Positions 1 to 9,976 of a stretch of DNA of 64,000 nt are shown piece after piece. Each line of letters starts with the position of its first letter. Within the stretch, counting starts at the first letter, position 1. Below the pieces are notes generated by a model. That model saw only the letters and a program-made list of their open reading frames with translations. It was not told where the DNA came from and ran no database searches. Made by a program: the position numbers and the translations under genes. This DNA is from Arcuatula senhousia. Lineage: Eukaryota > Mollusca > Bivalvia > Mytilida > Mytilidae. The DNA is taken from positions 36,353,512-36,417,511 of the forward strand of contig OZ020306.1 of the NCBI GenBank assembly GCA_963971305.1. The letters are read 5' to 3'.

Positions 1-640
1 TTGTGTTGACGAACACATCAAAGCTATAAATTATCCGTTTAAATTTCTAAATTGTCAAAACCCTAATTAAGGTTCTTCCTACCCCAGACATAGGTTGGTC
101 TTAGTCATTATTTGGTTTCTAGTTCGAAGTAGTTTGTTTAGTATCATTCTATGCTCTTCATAGTCATATAGTGTTTGGCATTTTCAACTTTTGGTAGAGA
201 GCCTCTGATGAATTTTGAATAGACGAAAGGCGCGTCAGGCGTACCAAAATTTATTGTCTGGAACTTTGTTGTAATTTATATTTCTAACATCCGTGACGGT
301 TAGCGCTGCTGGTGGAGTTTTAATTCTCCGAGGTTAGCCCTCTCCGGCATCAACACTTTTGTGTTGACGAACACAACAAAGCTATAAATTAGCCGTTTAA
401 ATTTCTAAATTGTCAAAACCCTAAGGTTCTTCCTACCCCAGACATAGGTTGGTCTTAGTCATTATTTGGTTTCTAGTTTGAAGTAGTTTGTTTAGTATCC
501 TTCTATGCTCTTCATAGTCATATAGTGTTTGGCATTTTCAACTTTTGGTAGAGCGCCTCTGATGAGTTTTGAATAGACGAAACGGGCGTCAGGCGTAGCA
601 AAAGTTATTGTCTCGAACTTTGTTGTAATTTATATTTAAA
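1..640. repeat. Mussel-type dispersed repeat, two tandem monomers
   Basis: Two tandem monomers of about 360 and 280 bp begin at 1 and 362 with near-identical text (TTGTGTTGACGAACACA). Each carries a core close to GAATAGACGAAACGCGCGTC. The same dimer recurs at 23177-23825, so it was part of the duplicated unit. The core motif is abundant in mussel genomes (family knowledge, not searched). No coding potential is seen. Confidence 0.8.
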
Positions 641-1595
641 GCTGGTTTTTTCTTGTACTGCACATGGTCGATATACATTGGTTCCGGGTTTGGGTTTTTT
701 TGCTTGACCTTTTTAGGTACAGGTGCTTTTTTATTACGTTTTGTCTTCGGTTTTTATATTTTGATTAAAATGTTGCTGTTGAGAGGCTACTCTTTGAAGA
801 ACGCATAAACAGCATTACGAACTAAACTGTTTCATGCGCATTTGTTATTTCCAATGGTCTAGTAAAGCAGTAAAATGTATGGAGACAAATACTACACCAA
901 GTATATTTTATATGCTTACAGAACAAGTCGTCTTAGATTTAATGTTTTAAACTTTGGCAAAAAATATAATGATTATGGACAGATTGTCTCTATTTCGGAT
1001 CAACTCAAAACTAAATGTTGCTGAAGTGGCAAAATATTTTCTGGCTGATACGTGTTCTTTGTGTTTCAATCTTATGTCATAAACATTTTTGACTCGTTAA
1101 AGGCAAAAAGTCAATGAGAAATTTGCACAAAAAAATGTTTAAAGCTTTTTAATACTTTAAGATACTAAAAGTAGCAACACATGTACAAAGAATAGAGCAT
1201 CGAATAGATATTTTTGGATTTTACAAATAACAAGAACGTTGGGAGTAATAATAGACAATGACTATAACTAAATGCTACTTTTAAATAATAAAGAATTACC
1301 TTTAATTTTATTTGTGTTGCATCAGAGCATATGCTTATTTTCAAAGCAATCTTATCTTTTGTTTATATGTATCAAATTAGTGATCCATGCAGTACCTATT
1401 TAATGTTAACTAAATTATTTTATTTTAATCGACATTATAAACGAACCATTTACAAGTTATCTTTGTTAACGCATCAAGAAGCTTTTACCTTATTTTATAG
1501 TTAAGATAAGGCCTTGTAAAATTCCAGATATGTTTGTTAGCTTTTAACTGCTTAATGATTACAATTATCTTATTATTTTATTTTGAAGTTCCTTC
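641..1595. other. C1q gene A upstream region, no gene seen
   Basis: AT-rich sequence without an exon. It aligns with about 23826-24787 in unit 2, and a decayed third version lies at about 22850-23010. It probably holds the promoter of the C1q gene at 1666, but I cannot define a TATA box or start site. Confidence 0.6.
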
Positions 1596-1617
1596 AAAAC
1601 TATACATGTATAGTTTT
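1596..1617. promoter_or_regulatory. Perfect palindrome 50 bp upstream of C1q gene A
   Basis: A 22-bp perfect palindrome with core ACTATACATGTATAGT lies about 50 bp before the ATG at 1666. Just upstream, TTTTGAAG and CTTCAAAA form another dyad. Both are kept in unit 2 (24788-24807). Position and conservation suggest a promoter element or factor site, but low divergence alone could explain it. Confidence 0.35.
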
Positions 1618-1665
1618 AATCATTCTTCGTAACGTTGGTCTCATATTCATTTTCTCTTTGGCATC

Positions 1666-2155
1666 ATGGAAATGATCATCGCCTTGTTGTCTACTGTTGT
1701 CTTATTAAACTTTTGGTATTCACTACCCTCGTGTGCGACAAGTATCGGTTCTGAGGTTGACAGTCTTCTGCAATGTTCTAAGTACCATTTTGAGGAGAAA
1801 GTGTTAGACAAAGTGATAAGAATGGATGTTAAGATGGAAACGTTTGAAATTACAATCAAGAAGTGTGAGACTGACCTAAAATCCGTCTTGGGTATGCTTG
1901 AGGAAAGAAACGCTGATGTTCTTAAAACGATTCAATCTGTCAAAACTGAAACCACAAATGTTTTAGACAATCTTAAGTCTGAAGCTGCTGGTTTATTGGC
2001 CAATTTGAATACCAAAACAGAAAAAGTATTTGCGGACGTCTCGAAAAAGCAAGACAGGTTAAATAGTTCGATGCAGTCAATTGTTAAAGGTTTGGAGACA
2101 CGAATAAATGATAAATTGACAGCTCTATCAGTCAAGGAGAAGTCGTTAGAAGCCA
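1666..2155 (+). CDS. C1q gene A, exon 1 (signal peptide + coiled coil)
   Basis: Encodes residues 1-163 plus one base. Reading through the donor meets a stop at once (GCCAGTAAGTAA), so the open frame runs 8 bases past the true exon end. Hydrophobic residues 4-20 form the signal peptide. Two Cys (about 36 and 66) could form inter-chain disulfides. Confidence 0.92.
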
Positions 2156-2988
2156 GTAAGTAACACTTGTTTTTGCTTGTAATAAAAGGGTCGATTGTGA
2201 ATAAATGAAAGTTTATGTAAATGATTTGCAAATTATCATTTTTTTAATGATCATAGTTTTTGAAAGAAATTAAATTACCATGAGTTGTAAACATTTTGTT
2301 AAAAGATTTGTTGAATTTCATAAAAATGAACTAGACTTATTGTAGCCCTTAAAATTCCTAATCAGTGTTCATTCACAAATATATATTTTCCTGGACTTTT
2401 GCCTATCTTTATAAACTTAGTTTTCAGAGAAGAAAGATTTCAGTATTATTATTTAAAGATCAAATAAAAAATTTATTTGAAAGTTTTCAGTCTTTCTCAT
2501 ATAACTTACATTGTTTTCTACTTTAAAAAAATAAACTTGCCCGTGCTTGTTTCAGTAATATATAACCTTGTTTTGTTTCAGATTACATACAGAGACTGAA
2601 CAAAACCATTGGATTCTCAGCCTACAGGTCATCTTCGCAGGAAATAAAAACAAATAAACCAGTCATCTTTGACAAAGTGTGGACCAACAAAGGAAACGCC
2701 TACGATCCAACATCCGGGATATTTACAGCTCCACATTCGGGACTTTTTCATATGTCTGCCGTTGTGATGACATCAGGAGACACTGCTTTATATTTTCATA
2801 TCTACCATAACGATGTCAAGAGATCAGGAACATGGACAACCTCCAGTGGGTACAAAGGATGGACACTTGATTTGATCCTAGATCTAGAAGTAGGTGACCG
2901 TGTTTATATATCTACACAGGGTCGTACACGTTCAATATACAGTGATGGTAGCAACTATGTTACTTTCTCCGGACATTCGATATCATAG
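1666..2988 (+). CDS. C1q domain-containing secreted protein A (coiled coil + C1q), two exons
   Basis: Model: exon 1 1666-2155, exon 2 2582-2988, 298 residues. Both splice sites are canonical (donor GTAAGT; acceptor TTTGTTTCAG) and the phase-1 junction gives Asn164. Residues 1 to about 24 are a signal peptide. About 45-160 are Lys/Glu/Leu-rich with heptads, a predicted coiled coil for oligomerisation. Residues 175-298 are a C1q domain with the FSAYRSSS start, F.K.WTN.G.AYDP...GIF.AP.SG.F core and a YVTFSGHSIS end. Such proteins are secreted pattern-recognition lectins in bivalve immunity (family knowledge); the ligand is unknown. The ATG is in good context (ATCATGG). An ATTAAA poly(A)-signal candidate is at 3129. 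Convergent with the - strand exon at 4499. Its paralogue is at 24884. Confidence 0.93.
2582..2988 (+). CDS. C1q gene A, exon 2 (C1q domain)
   Basis: Acceptor CAG at 2579-2581 and stop TAG at 2986-2988. One exon holds the whole jelly-roll C1q domain, as is usual in bivalve C1q genes. The region GWTLDLILDLEVGDRVYIS is the conserved L.L..GD.V core. Confidence 0.92.
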
Positions 2989-4498
2989 ATAATTGTAACG
3001 TTTATCGTTAGAATAAGTTAATAACAATTAGTTTTATGGATTATGCACTGATTTTTTTTCTTTCTGTGTAATGTATTTGTAAGTTAACCTGAAGAAAGAA
3101 TACAATACTTGGTACGTCATTACCGATCATTAAACATACATGTGCTTTCTGATCCATGATGGGACTCTCGTTATGTTGCTTTCATTTTGGTTTATATTAA
3201 AACACTGAAAGAACTTCAATATCATTTTAAAACAAAATAACGGAAAGTTTTACAGACGAAATGCCAACCTAATGAGTTTAAAAGGTTTAATTTATCATAT
3301 TCATTGATAAATAGCAAATGTTAGTGTCTTATATAATCTTGACCAAAACTTAGACTCCATACCTTTATAATTAATTGGGAAGGTATTTCTTTAAAAATTA
3401 CCACTGGACATTTAAGTTCGTGTATTAAACTATAACTTTCTCTTAAAACAATTTAAGGTCGGCTAGATTCCATGCCCAAAAAGGTTTTGTATGACATAAT
3501 GTGGACAATTTATTTCTTTGAGGAAGTTGGGGGTCTAAAAATTTAACATAGATTTTTTCCCAAACTTTCATAGTAAATAGACAAAAGAATAAGCTTTGAA
3601 AATATACAATAAAAACAATAATCACGTTGCTTATTTTAGAAATAATTGGGGTGCAATCTTTAAGAGATTTGTATAGATTATATAGGAAAAATCCTCCAAA
3701 TTCATATGTTTTTAAAACTATACATGGAATTTTATACAAATTTGTGTAAAAATAACCATCATAGGATATATTTTTGATTTCTGTAATAAAAAATGGGGTC
3801 ACTGTACTTTTTTCAGATATTCAAGAAAAACTAGTTTTTTTTCCAATATGTTTCTTTATGAGAAATTTGTCACACATTTTCCTTCCAATTTTCTCCCCTG
3901 AAATGTGATGTTTTCATAAAAAGCTAAATAGCTTTTTAAGTGCTCATCTTGTAATATTTTTTTTAAATAAAATCAAATAGAGAAATAAATTTCACACAAT
4001 TAAGCGATAATTATCATTCAAAATGGAATTTAGGCTAAAATTTTGCAAGGCGACCGAAAAAGGTGCTCGTTTTAGACCCCCTCCCATCAAACTGCTTTAA
4101 AACGTCTTCTTTGCTTTTGTTACCTTTTGTGCTTTTAATAAATTGTGTTGGGGTTTGAATTGATGTCTTACTGTCCTTATTTTTAATAGAATAAAGCTAC
4201 AAAGTTGTTAAAAATGGCACCTTTTTATTTATTTTTGTATTCTCGATACCTCAAACTTGTTTCATAAGCTTAATAAACGTTTTATGGCTGGGTAAAAAAC
4301 CTGAAAAGTCACTGAGTGAATTTTGAAAAGAAAATTTAAAATATGGGTCTTAGAAATCATTTTACTAGTTCTATTTCTCTAGCAGATGAGATAAAAGCAT
4401 TTAGAGAATTATTAATCAGAAATATCAATAACATCGAATTGCCGAACGAAGAAAAAACCAAAATTACAAATAAATGCATAAAGGTCACAAAGTGCCGT
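2989..4498. other. Spacer between convergent C1q and TM2 exons
   Basis: C1q 3' UTR and AT-rich sequence with no convincing exon. It aligns with 26202-28363 in unit 2, which carries extra insertions. At about 4124-4210 unit 1 has roughly 95 bp that unit 2 lacks. Confidence 0.6.
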
Positions 4499-4776
4499 CT
4501 ACACTTGTTTTGTTGCTGATGGTGGTATGCTATTGTTCACTTGCTCATTGCTTTGTACAGGAGATACTTTATTGTCTTCATTCAACCATTTTCCTCTTTT
4601 AGTAAAGGCGTAAAAGATCCCCCCTGCGGTAACTATAGTAACGAGAAGTGCGCCTATAACGCCACCTATGATGGCACCTGTATCATCGTCTGCTGAGGTT
4701 AATGGTTCTACTAACAATGTCCGGTTCGTTGATGTTGTTGACTGTGTATCGATGGTCGTTGGATTAGGCTCTGTCT
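4499..4776 (-). CDS. TM2 terminal exon: membrane segment and tail, unit 1
   Basis: Acceptor TTTTCTAG before 4776, stop TAG at 4501-4499, 92 residues. A Thr-rich juxtamembrane stretch with an N-glycosylation site (NRT) is followed by a Gly/Ile/Val-rich membrane helix (GAIIGGVIGALLVTIVTAGG). A basic stop-transfer (KRGK) leads into a tail of about 35 residues ending ATKQV. Type I topology is inferred from order. The terminal V could be a PDZ ligand, which is speculative. Confidence 0.85.
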
Positions 4777-7355
4777 CTAGAAAATGTGAAAAGGAAGGTA
4801 CGATACTAGTTATTAATTGTAAAATAAAGTTTACTGTTTTTTTTTGTCGTGAGTGCTGAATACCTTTTGACTATTTCTTCTGTGTTATTATGAAACATTT
4901 ACAAAATAAACAATAGCATAACACAAAGAAAGCTTAATGTAAGGGATTAAAGGATTTAAAGAATTGATAAAAGGAATACATTCTTCTGCTGCTAGAAATA
5001 TGTCTCTTTTTTATATGTTCAGTAACACGTGCCTCTTACTTGATAATTAGATAACAACCATTTGATTTTAGAAGGGTATTGGTATTTTTTCGTGCTGCTT
5101 CTATAAATAATATCGAAAAACTAGGAGACTATTTCTTGCGAGCTAGTGCGTGCATTTTTTTCTCTAAACTTTCTATCAACCTGCAACCAAAAACACCTCC
5201 CTGCCTTTTTTCAGTCAAAGCATTGTCCTGTTTTATTCATTTCCTGATGTTTGGTGTCTTGGCTTTTTATTTTGCATTTCACCAAAGGACCCCCCCCCCC
5301 AAATAAAAATGAAATGTTTGCTGACCCTTATACTCATTTCATAGCTTCAGTTTATTTTGGTAAGATGCTGCTGATGAAACACTTATTTCCAGCATACTTC
5401 AAAGGACAACTAATTCAGTGATTCGAATTCTTGTTTTGGGGTTAAAAGCAACTTCTTTCTGTTAAAATTGCATGTTATCATAATCTCCTTTGATTCATTG
5501 TTCAATTGTTTTTTACCTTGAGATGTAAAAACGTCTGTTGACGTCACTGCAGTTGATGTAAGTTCAGTTGTAGAAGCCGTGGTTGAACTTTCTGTTGTTG
5601 TTGATTGTCTTGTTGTTAGTGTTTCAGTTGTCTCTTTTGGTGTGGAAGAAGTTGTTGTTTCTGAAAGTGTAGTTGTCTCTTCCGGTGTGGAAGAAGTTGT
5701 TGTTTCTGAAAGTGTAGTTGTCTCTTCCGGTGTTGATGAAGTTGTTGTTTCTGAAAGTGTAGTTGTCTCTTCCGGTGTGGAAGAAGTTGTTGTTTCTGAT
5801 AGTGTAGTTGTCTCTTCCGGTGTGGAAGAAGTTGTTGTTTCTGAAAGTGTAGTTGTCTCTTCCGGTGTGGAAGAAGTTGTTGTTTCTGATAGTGTAGTTG
5901 TCTCTTCCGGTGTGGAAGAAGTTGTTGTTTCTGTTGTTGTTTCTGTAGGTGTAGTAGTCTCGACCTGCGTTGTGGCATCAGTTGTAAGTTGAGCTACATA
6001 TAAGAAGGCTATAGATTTACTTTTGAAGAGGCAGTTCAAAACATTTAATACGGGTATATATATTTTGCTTTACATCAATTAATAAAATAAATGAAAAATA
6101 CTACCAGTTTGATGCCCTAAAATAATTTTATGGTGGCAAAATGGTTGGATGATGGTCTAAATCAGTATTTTGAAAGTTTATAAACACGAAACATTTTAGA
6201 TATTTTAAAACAGACAGTTTTGTGACACAAGCACACCGAATAGATATATAAACTATAATATGTAAACTACACGTAGGAAGCTTAGATATACACACACGCA
6301 TTACAGGAAGGCTGGTTAACGAGAAAAACTATTAAATAAAACATCAGTGATTATAAATACCAAAGTATCTTGGCTTATGAGTGTAAAATTTCTACCTGAT
6401 AATATAATTAGCCACTAGTCTACATCTATTTCTTGTCTTATGTTATGATTAGTGTGATTATATATTATGTATTACTAATATCTGAAAGTATCCATACCCA
6501 CAGTTGATAAAGTTTGTGTTGTATAAATCATAATCGTCGTGGTTGAAGTATCAGTTGTTGTTTCGACTAGTGATGTATCTTTAGTCGTGGTTTCTGCTTG
6601 TGTAGTTGCATCAGTCGTAGTTTTGGCTAGTGCAGTTCCTTCAGTCGTCGTTTCAGCAAGTAAAGTTGCTTCAGTCGTCGTTTCTGCTAGTGTGGTTGCT
6701 TCAGTTGTCGTTTCGGATAGGGTTGTTGCATCAGTCGTAGTTTCGGCTAGTGTAGTTGCTTCAGTCGTCGTTTCGGCCAGTGTGGTTGATTCCGTCGTCG
6801 TTCCGGCTAGTGTAGTTGCTTCAGTCGTCGTTTCGGCTAGGGTAGTTGCTTCAGTCATAGTTTCGGGTAATGTAGTTGCTTCAGTCGTTGTTTCGGCTAG
6901 TGTAGAAGCCTCAGTCGTGGTTTCTGCTGGTGTAGATGCTTCAGTTGTTTCGGTAAGTGTAGTTGTCTCAGTCGTGGTTTTGGCTAGCGTGGATGCTTCA
7001 GTCGTGGTTTCGGCTAGTGAAGATCCTTCAGTCGTGGTTTCGGCTGGTGTAGATGCTTCTGTCGTGGATTCGGCTAGGGAAGATGCTTCAGTCGTCGTTT
7101 CGGATAGGGTAGTTGCTTCAGTCGTCGTTTCGGCTAGGGTAGTTGCTTCAGTCGTGGTTTCGGCTGGTGTAGATGCTTCTGTCGTATATTCGGCTAGGGA
7201 AGATGCTTCAGTCGTTGTTTCGGCTATTGTTGTTGCTTCGGACGTTGTTTCTTGTAACGTTGTTGCTTCAGTCGTGGTTACGGCTAGTGTGGATGCCTCA
7301 GTCGTTGTTTCAGATGTTGTTTCTTGTAATGTTGTTGCTTCTGTTGTAAAAGTTT
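4499..7355 (-). CDS. Thr-rich mucin-like stalk + transmembrane protein A, three 3' exons, 5' end not found
   Basis: Exons in transcription order are 7355-6498, 5993-5517 and 4776-4499. All boundaries are canonical and phase 1, joining into one open frame of about 537 residues. The first two exons are Thr/Ser/Glu repeats, expected to be heavily O-glycosylated. The third has a membrane segment and a short tail. No signal peptide or start exon is visible between 7355 and the TM1 exon at 16806. So either the 5' exon was missed or these exons are spliced downstream of Ig exons, which are also phase 1. In this unit the Ig exons are broken, so the source of the 5' end is unclear. Paralogue at 28364-31508. 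Confidence 0.7.
4777..5516. other. Intron before TM2 exon, unit 1
   Basis: AT-rich intron containing a C homopolymer at about 5289-5298, which is also present in unit 2. No exon seen. Confidence 0.6.
5517..5993 (-). CDS. Thr-rich stalk exon 2 (15-residue repeats), unit 1
   Basis: 477 bp, phase 1-1; acceptor ATGTAG before 5993, donor GTAAAA after 5517. Six copies of a 15-residue unit (STPEETTTLSETTTS), each 45 bp and nearly identical in DNA, are flanked by unique Thr-rich sequence. Unit 2 has exactly three fewer copies (342 bp). Confidence 0.82.
5994..6497. other. Intron between stalk exons, unit 1
   Basis: AT-rich intron with donor GTATGG and acceptor TATATGTAG. Nothing else is seen. Confidence 0.6.
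6498..7355 (-). CDS. Thr-rich stalk exon 1 (10-residue repeats), unit 1
   Basis: 858 bp, phase 1-1. The acceptor TTTTGTAG precedes 7355 and the donor GTATGG follows 6498. It encodes about 28 degenerate copies of a TTEATTLAET decapeptide (30-bp repeat), ending MIYTTQTLSTV. The frame is open throughout although no ATG occurs before 6858, consistent with an internal exon. Confidence 0.8.
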
Positions 7356-8220
7356 CTACAAAAGTTGTTTTTATTTGAAGATATCAATATCAAGAAATGT
7401 ATGCGCTTGTTACAACACATATGCTTTTAACACACTCCTTGAAAAAGTATTGCAACAGCTGAGTTAAAATTAAAAGGAATGTTAGCAATTGGTTGTATGA
7501 CTTTTTTCTTTAATTCTAACAGCAAATTGAAGTATTTTTGATTAATATATCTGTCAGGAATTTATTTAGCACTGTTCAACATCAATCGAATCGGGCGCCT
7601 TCAAATGAAAGGTTTTTTAATTGCCCTTCTGTATTCTTTTTGAAGTTAAATTCAGTTTGTGTGTCTTTACTTAATGTTTAATTTTGATATTTTGCTACTA
7701 TATATGCAATAAGCAAGTAAAAAGATGGTCCATTTTCTGTTAGATAGATATACTGCATCCATCAACCCTTAGGAATATTTTCTTAATATCGACCACCGTT
7801 AAAACGTTATAAGCTTAGGGTGGTTGATATTGATAAACATCTGAAATAAACAATGTTGTGGACAATATATACAATAGTATGTTGTTCCAGTCCCAAAGGA
7901 CCAATGATTTATATATAAAGTGCGGCACAACTTTTAGAGAAAATTCAATTTTTTTTTTTTTTTTTAGTAATAGAAAACCTTTATTTCCAATATTCAAAAA
8001 ACTGTTTACATACATGTTAAGTCAGAACGGCGTTATCAAATGTCTTAAAAATGAGCGTTTTTCTGCTAGTTTTGGACAAAAATCTCACCATTTTTGCCGA
8101 ATTTCTTACTCCATTCTTTCAACACAGACTTTGTCATTACATACAAAATCTTAGGTATATTAACGAAATGAAGAACTAAGTCTTCATGGATGATTCTGTA
8201 ATCTTTTACAAACAAAGTGA
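7356..8220. other. Spacer upstream of stalk exon 1, unit 1
   Basis: No exon supported. A dyad (AATATCGACCACC near 7785 and its near-complement near 7820) could fold into a hairpin and is partly kept in unit 2. Confidence 0.5.
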
Positions 8221-8930
8221 AAAATGATCTTTAGGCCATTGTCAATCTTAAACTATTGGTAAGTTTTTCAGTATGTTTAAACACAACAAGGTATGCAACA
8301 GTATTTTGTAGCTATAAGATTTCAAATAAACCTTCTAGACAATTTTATTTTGCTTCGTAAGTCAGCATCTTGTAGGAACAAAAACAGTTTCTATTAAGGC
8401 TACAGTATCGTGATATTTACTTTGGTATGTTATTTTATTTTGTGTGTGTATATGTATGCGGGTATCTTCTATTTATATTGAATAAGGGTCTGGATTTCAA
8501 CGCTTGATTCAGAACAATTATATAAATCCTAAAATACTGATTTCAAAAACCAATATTTTCATATCTGTAAAAAGAGATAGTGTAACAAAAACCCCTTCGT
8601 AGAAGACTTCTTTTTCCCTGTAAATTCAAGTCGGTCGATCTATGGACCTAATTCAGTATAATTCCATTTCTTTATTTTTTTATGGTTTCTTTTCCCATTG
8701 ATTTTCCAATTATGATATGTCAAACAGAAAACATTTAAAAGTCATACCCGGGCATTCAATTCCAATTGAGATTTTTGTCGGCACTTTTTGGAGAAAAAAA
8801 ATTATATGTTTGCCAATTTACTGATTCACTTTTCAGAAAATGTTAAATGCTGCCCATGAATACTTAGTTATATGAATGATATTCGAAACTTATAATGGTC
8901 TTGATGGGGAATTCTTCATTTTTACCTCAC
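8221..8930. repeat. Degenerate spacer module, copy A
   Basis: First of three diverged copies of a noncoding module of about 0.5-0.7 kb. The others are B at about 12640-14885 (interrupted) and C at about 14930-15380. Shared landmarks are a GCAACAG/GTAGCTATAAGATTTCAAATAAAC-like start, GAATAAGGGT, and TCTATAAAAAGA followed by CCCTTC.. and ATTTTATGGTTTC. No coding frame is shared. Confidence 0.55.
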
Positions 8931-9960
8931 CTTGTCGAAAGAAATGTGCACTTTTGCCATCACTTGGCGTCCGTTGTCCGTCGTCTTTCTGTCGTTTAAC
9001 TTTTCAATAAACTTCTTCTCTAAAACCGCTTAGCCAAATGTAATAACGGTATATGGTAGGGTTGTTCTGTAGTATGTCCTCTACAAAACTATAGTTCGAA
9101 ATTTTGATTGCCGCCATGGATAAAAATAAAACATAAGGGTAAATTGCAGTTTTTCGCAAATTATTCAAAAACCGTACCAGATATCAAAATTCTAGAACAG
9201 AATAAAAGTGATCAGCACATCAAGATCTACTTGCCCTGAAATTTTGAAGAAGATTAGACAATCGTTGTAGGAGTTATTGTCCTTTTTCTTGATTTTTTTT
9301 TAATTTTTGCAATTTTTTTACCAATATCTTGACAAATATACAAGATATTTGACAAATTTAATTAATATATGGTTAAGCATATCAAGAAATACAAAAGTTG
9401 AAACAGAGTTAAAGTTGTAGGACACTTCCTTTAGGAGTTATACCCCTAAGAACGTTAATATTGACCATTTTCACAGCTTTTTGTTCAACTTTTAAACAAT
9501 GTTCTTCTCTGTAACCACTCGGCCAAACGTAATGAATTTTCAGAGGGTTGTTTTGTCGTATGTCCTCTACATAATTATCGTTCGAAATTTTGATTCGATA
9601 AAAACATGGCCACCATGGCTAATGTAAGGGTAAGTTTAAGTTTTTTTTGCAAATTGCTCAAAAATGGAAACAGATATCAAAATTCTGTTTTTGGTAATTT
9701 TTGCTCTTTTTTAGACCAATATCTTGAAAAGTATACAAGATATTTGAAAAAATTAAATTGCATATAGGTTAAGCGCATGAAGATCTAAAAGTTATGTAAT
9801 CGGGTCAAAATTGTAAGACCTTTCTTGATAGTTGTTTCCCTTAGAACGATTAAAATGATCATTTCACAGAGTAGCAGTCCTTTATAAGAACATATCCAGC
9901 TTGTAAGTATCATCGAACACAAGGTGAGCGATTCAGGCTTCTGTGATCCTCTAGTTTCTA
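8931..9960. repeat. Dispersed bivalve repeat, two internal monomers
   Basis: Starts CTCACCTTGTCGAAAG...CCATCACTTGGCGTCCGTTG. Two monomers of about 480 bp each carry TAGTATGTCCTCTACA and GGAGTTATTGTCC-like blocks. The end rejoins ...AAGGTGAGCGATTCAGGC, giving a short inverted end (CTCACCTTG / CAAGGTGAG). Orthologous copy at 33020-34060; a related copy is at 41825-42990. Confidence 0.7.
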
Positions 9961-9976
9961 CAAACCAAATGCCCCA

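Noticed and set aside
1932..2231. - strand frame opposite C1q exon 1
   Set aside because: Antisense shadow of a well-supported exon; recurs in unit 2 for the same reason.
5579..5992. + strand Val/Ser/Glu frame, a His/Gln-rich - frame (5616-5978), and their twins at 29891-30169 and 29928-30155
   Set aside because: Alternative readings of the 45-bp repeat in stalk exon 2; only the phase-1 Thr-rich frame has matching splice sites.
6539..7378. Long + strand open frame of Val/Ser repeats, and its twin at 30716-31531
   Set aside because: It is the complement of the Thr-rich stalk exon; a 30-bp repeat that is open on - is also open on +. No splice sites, signal or domain support on +.
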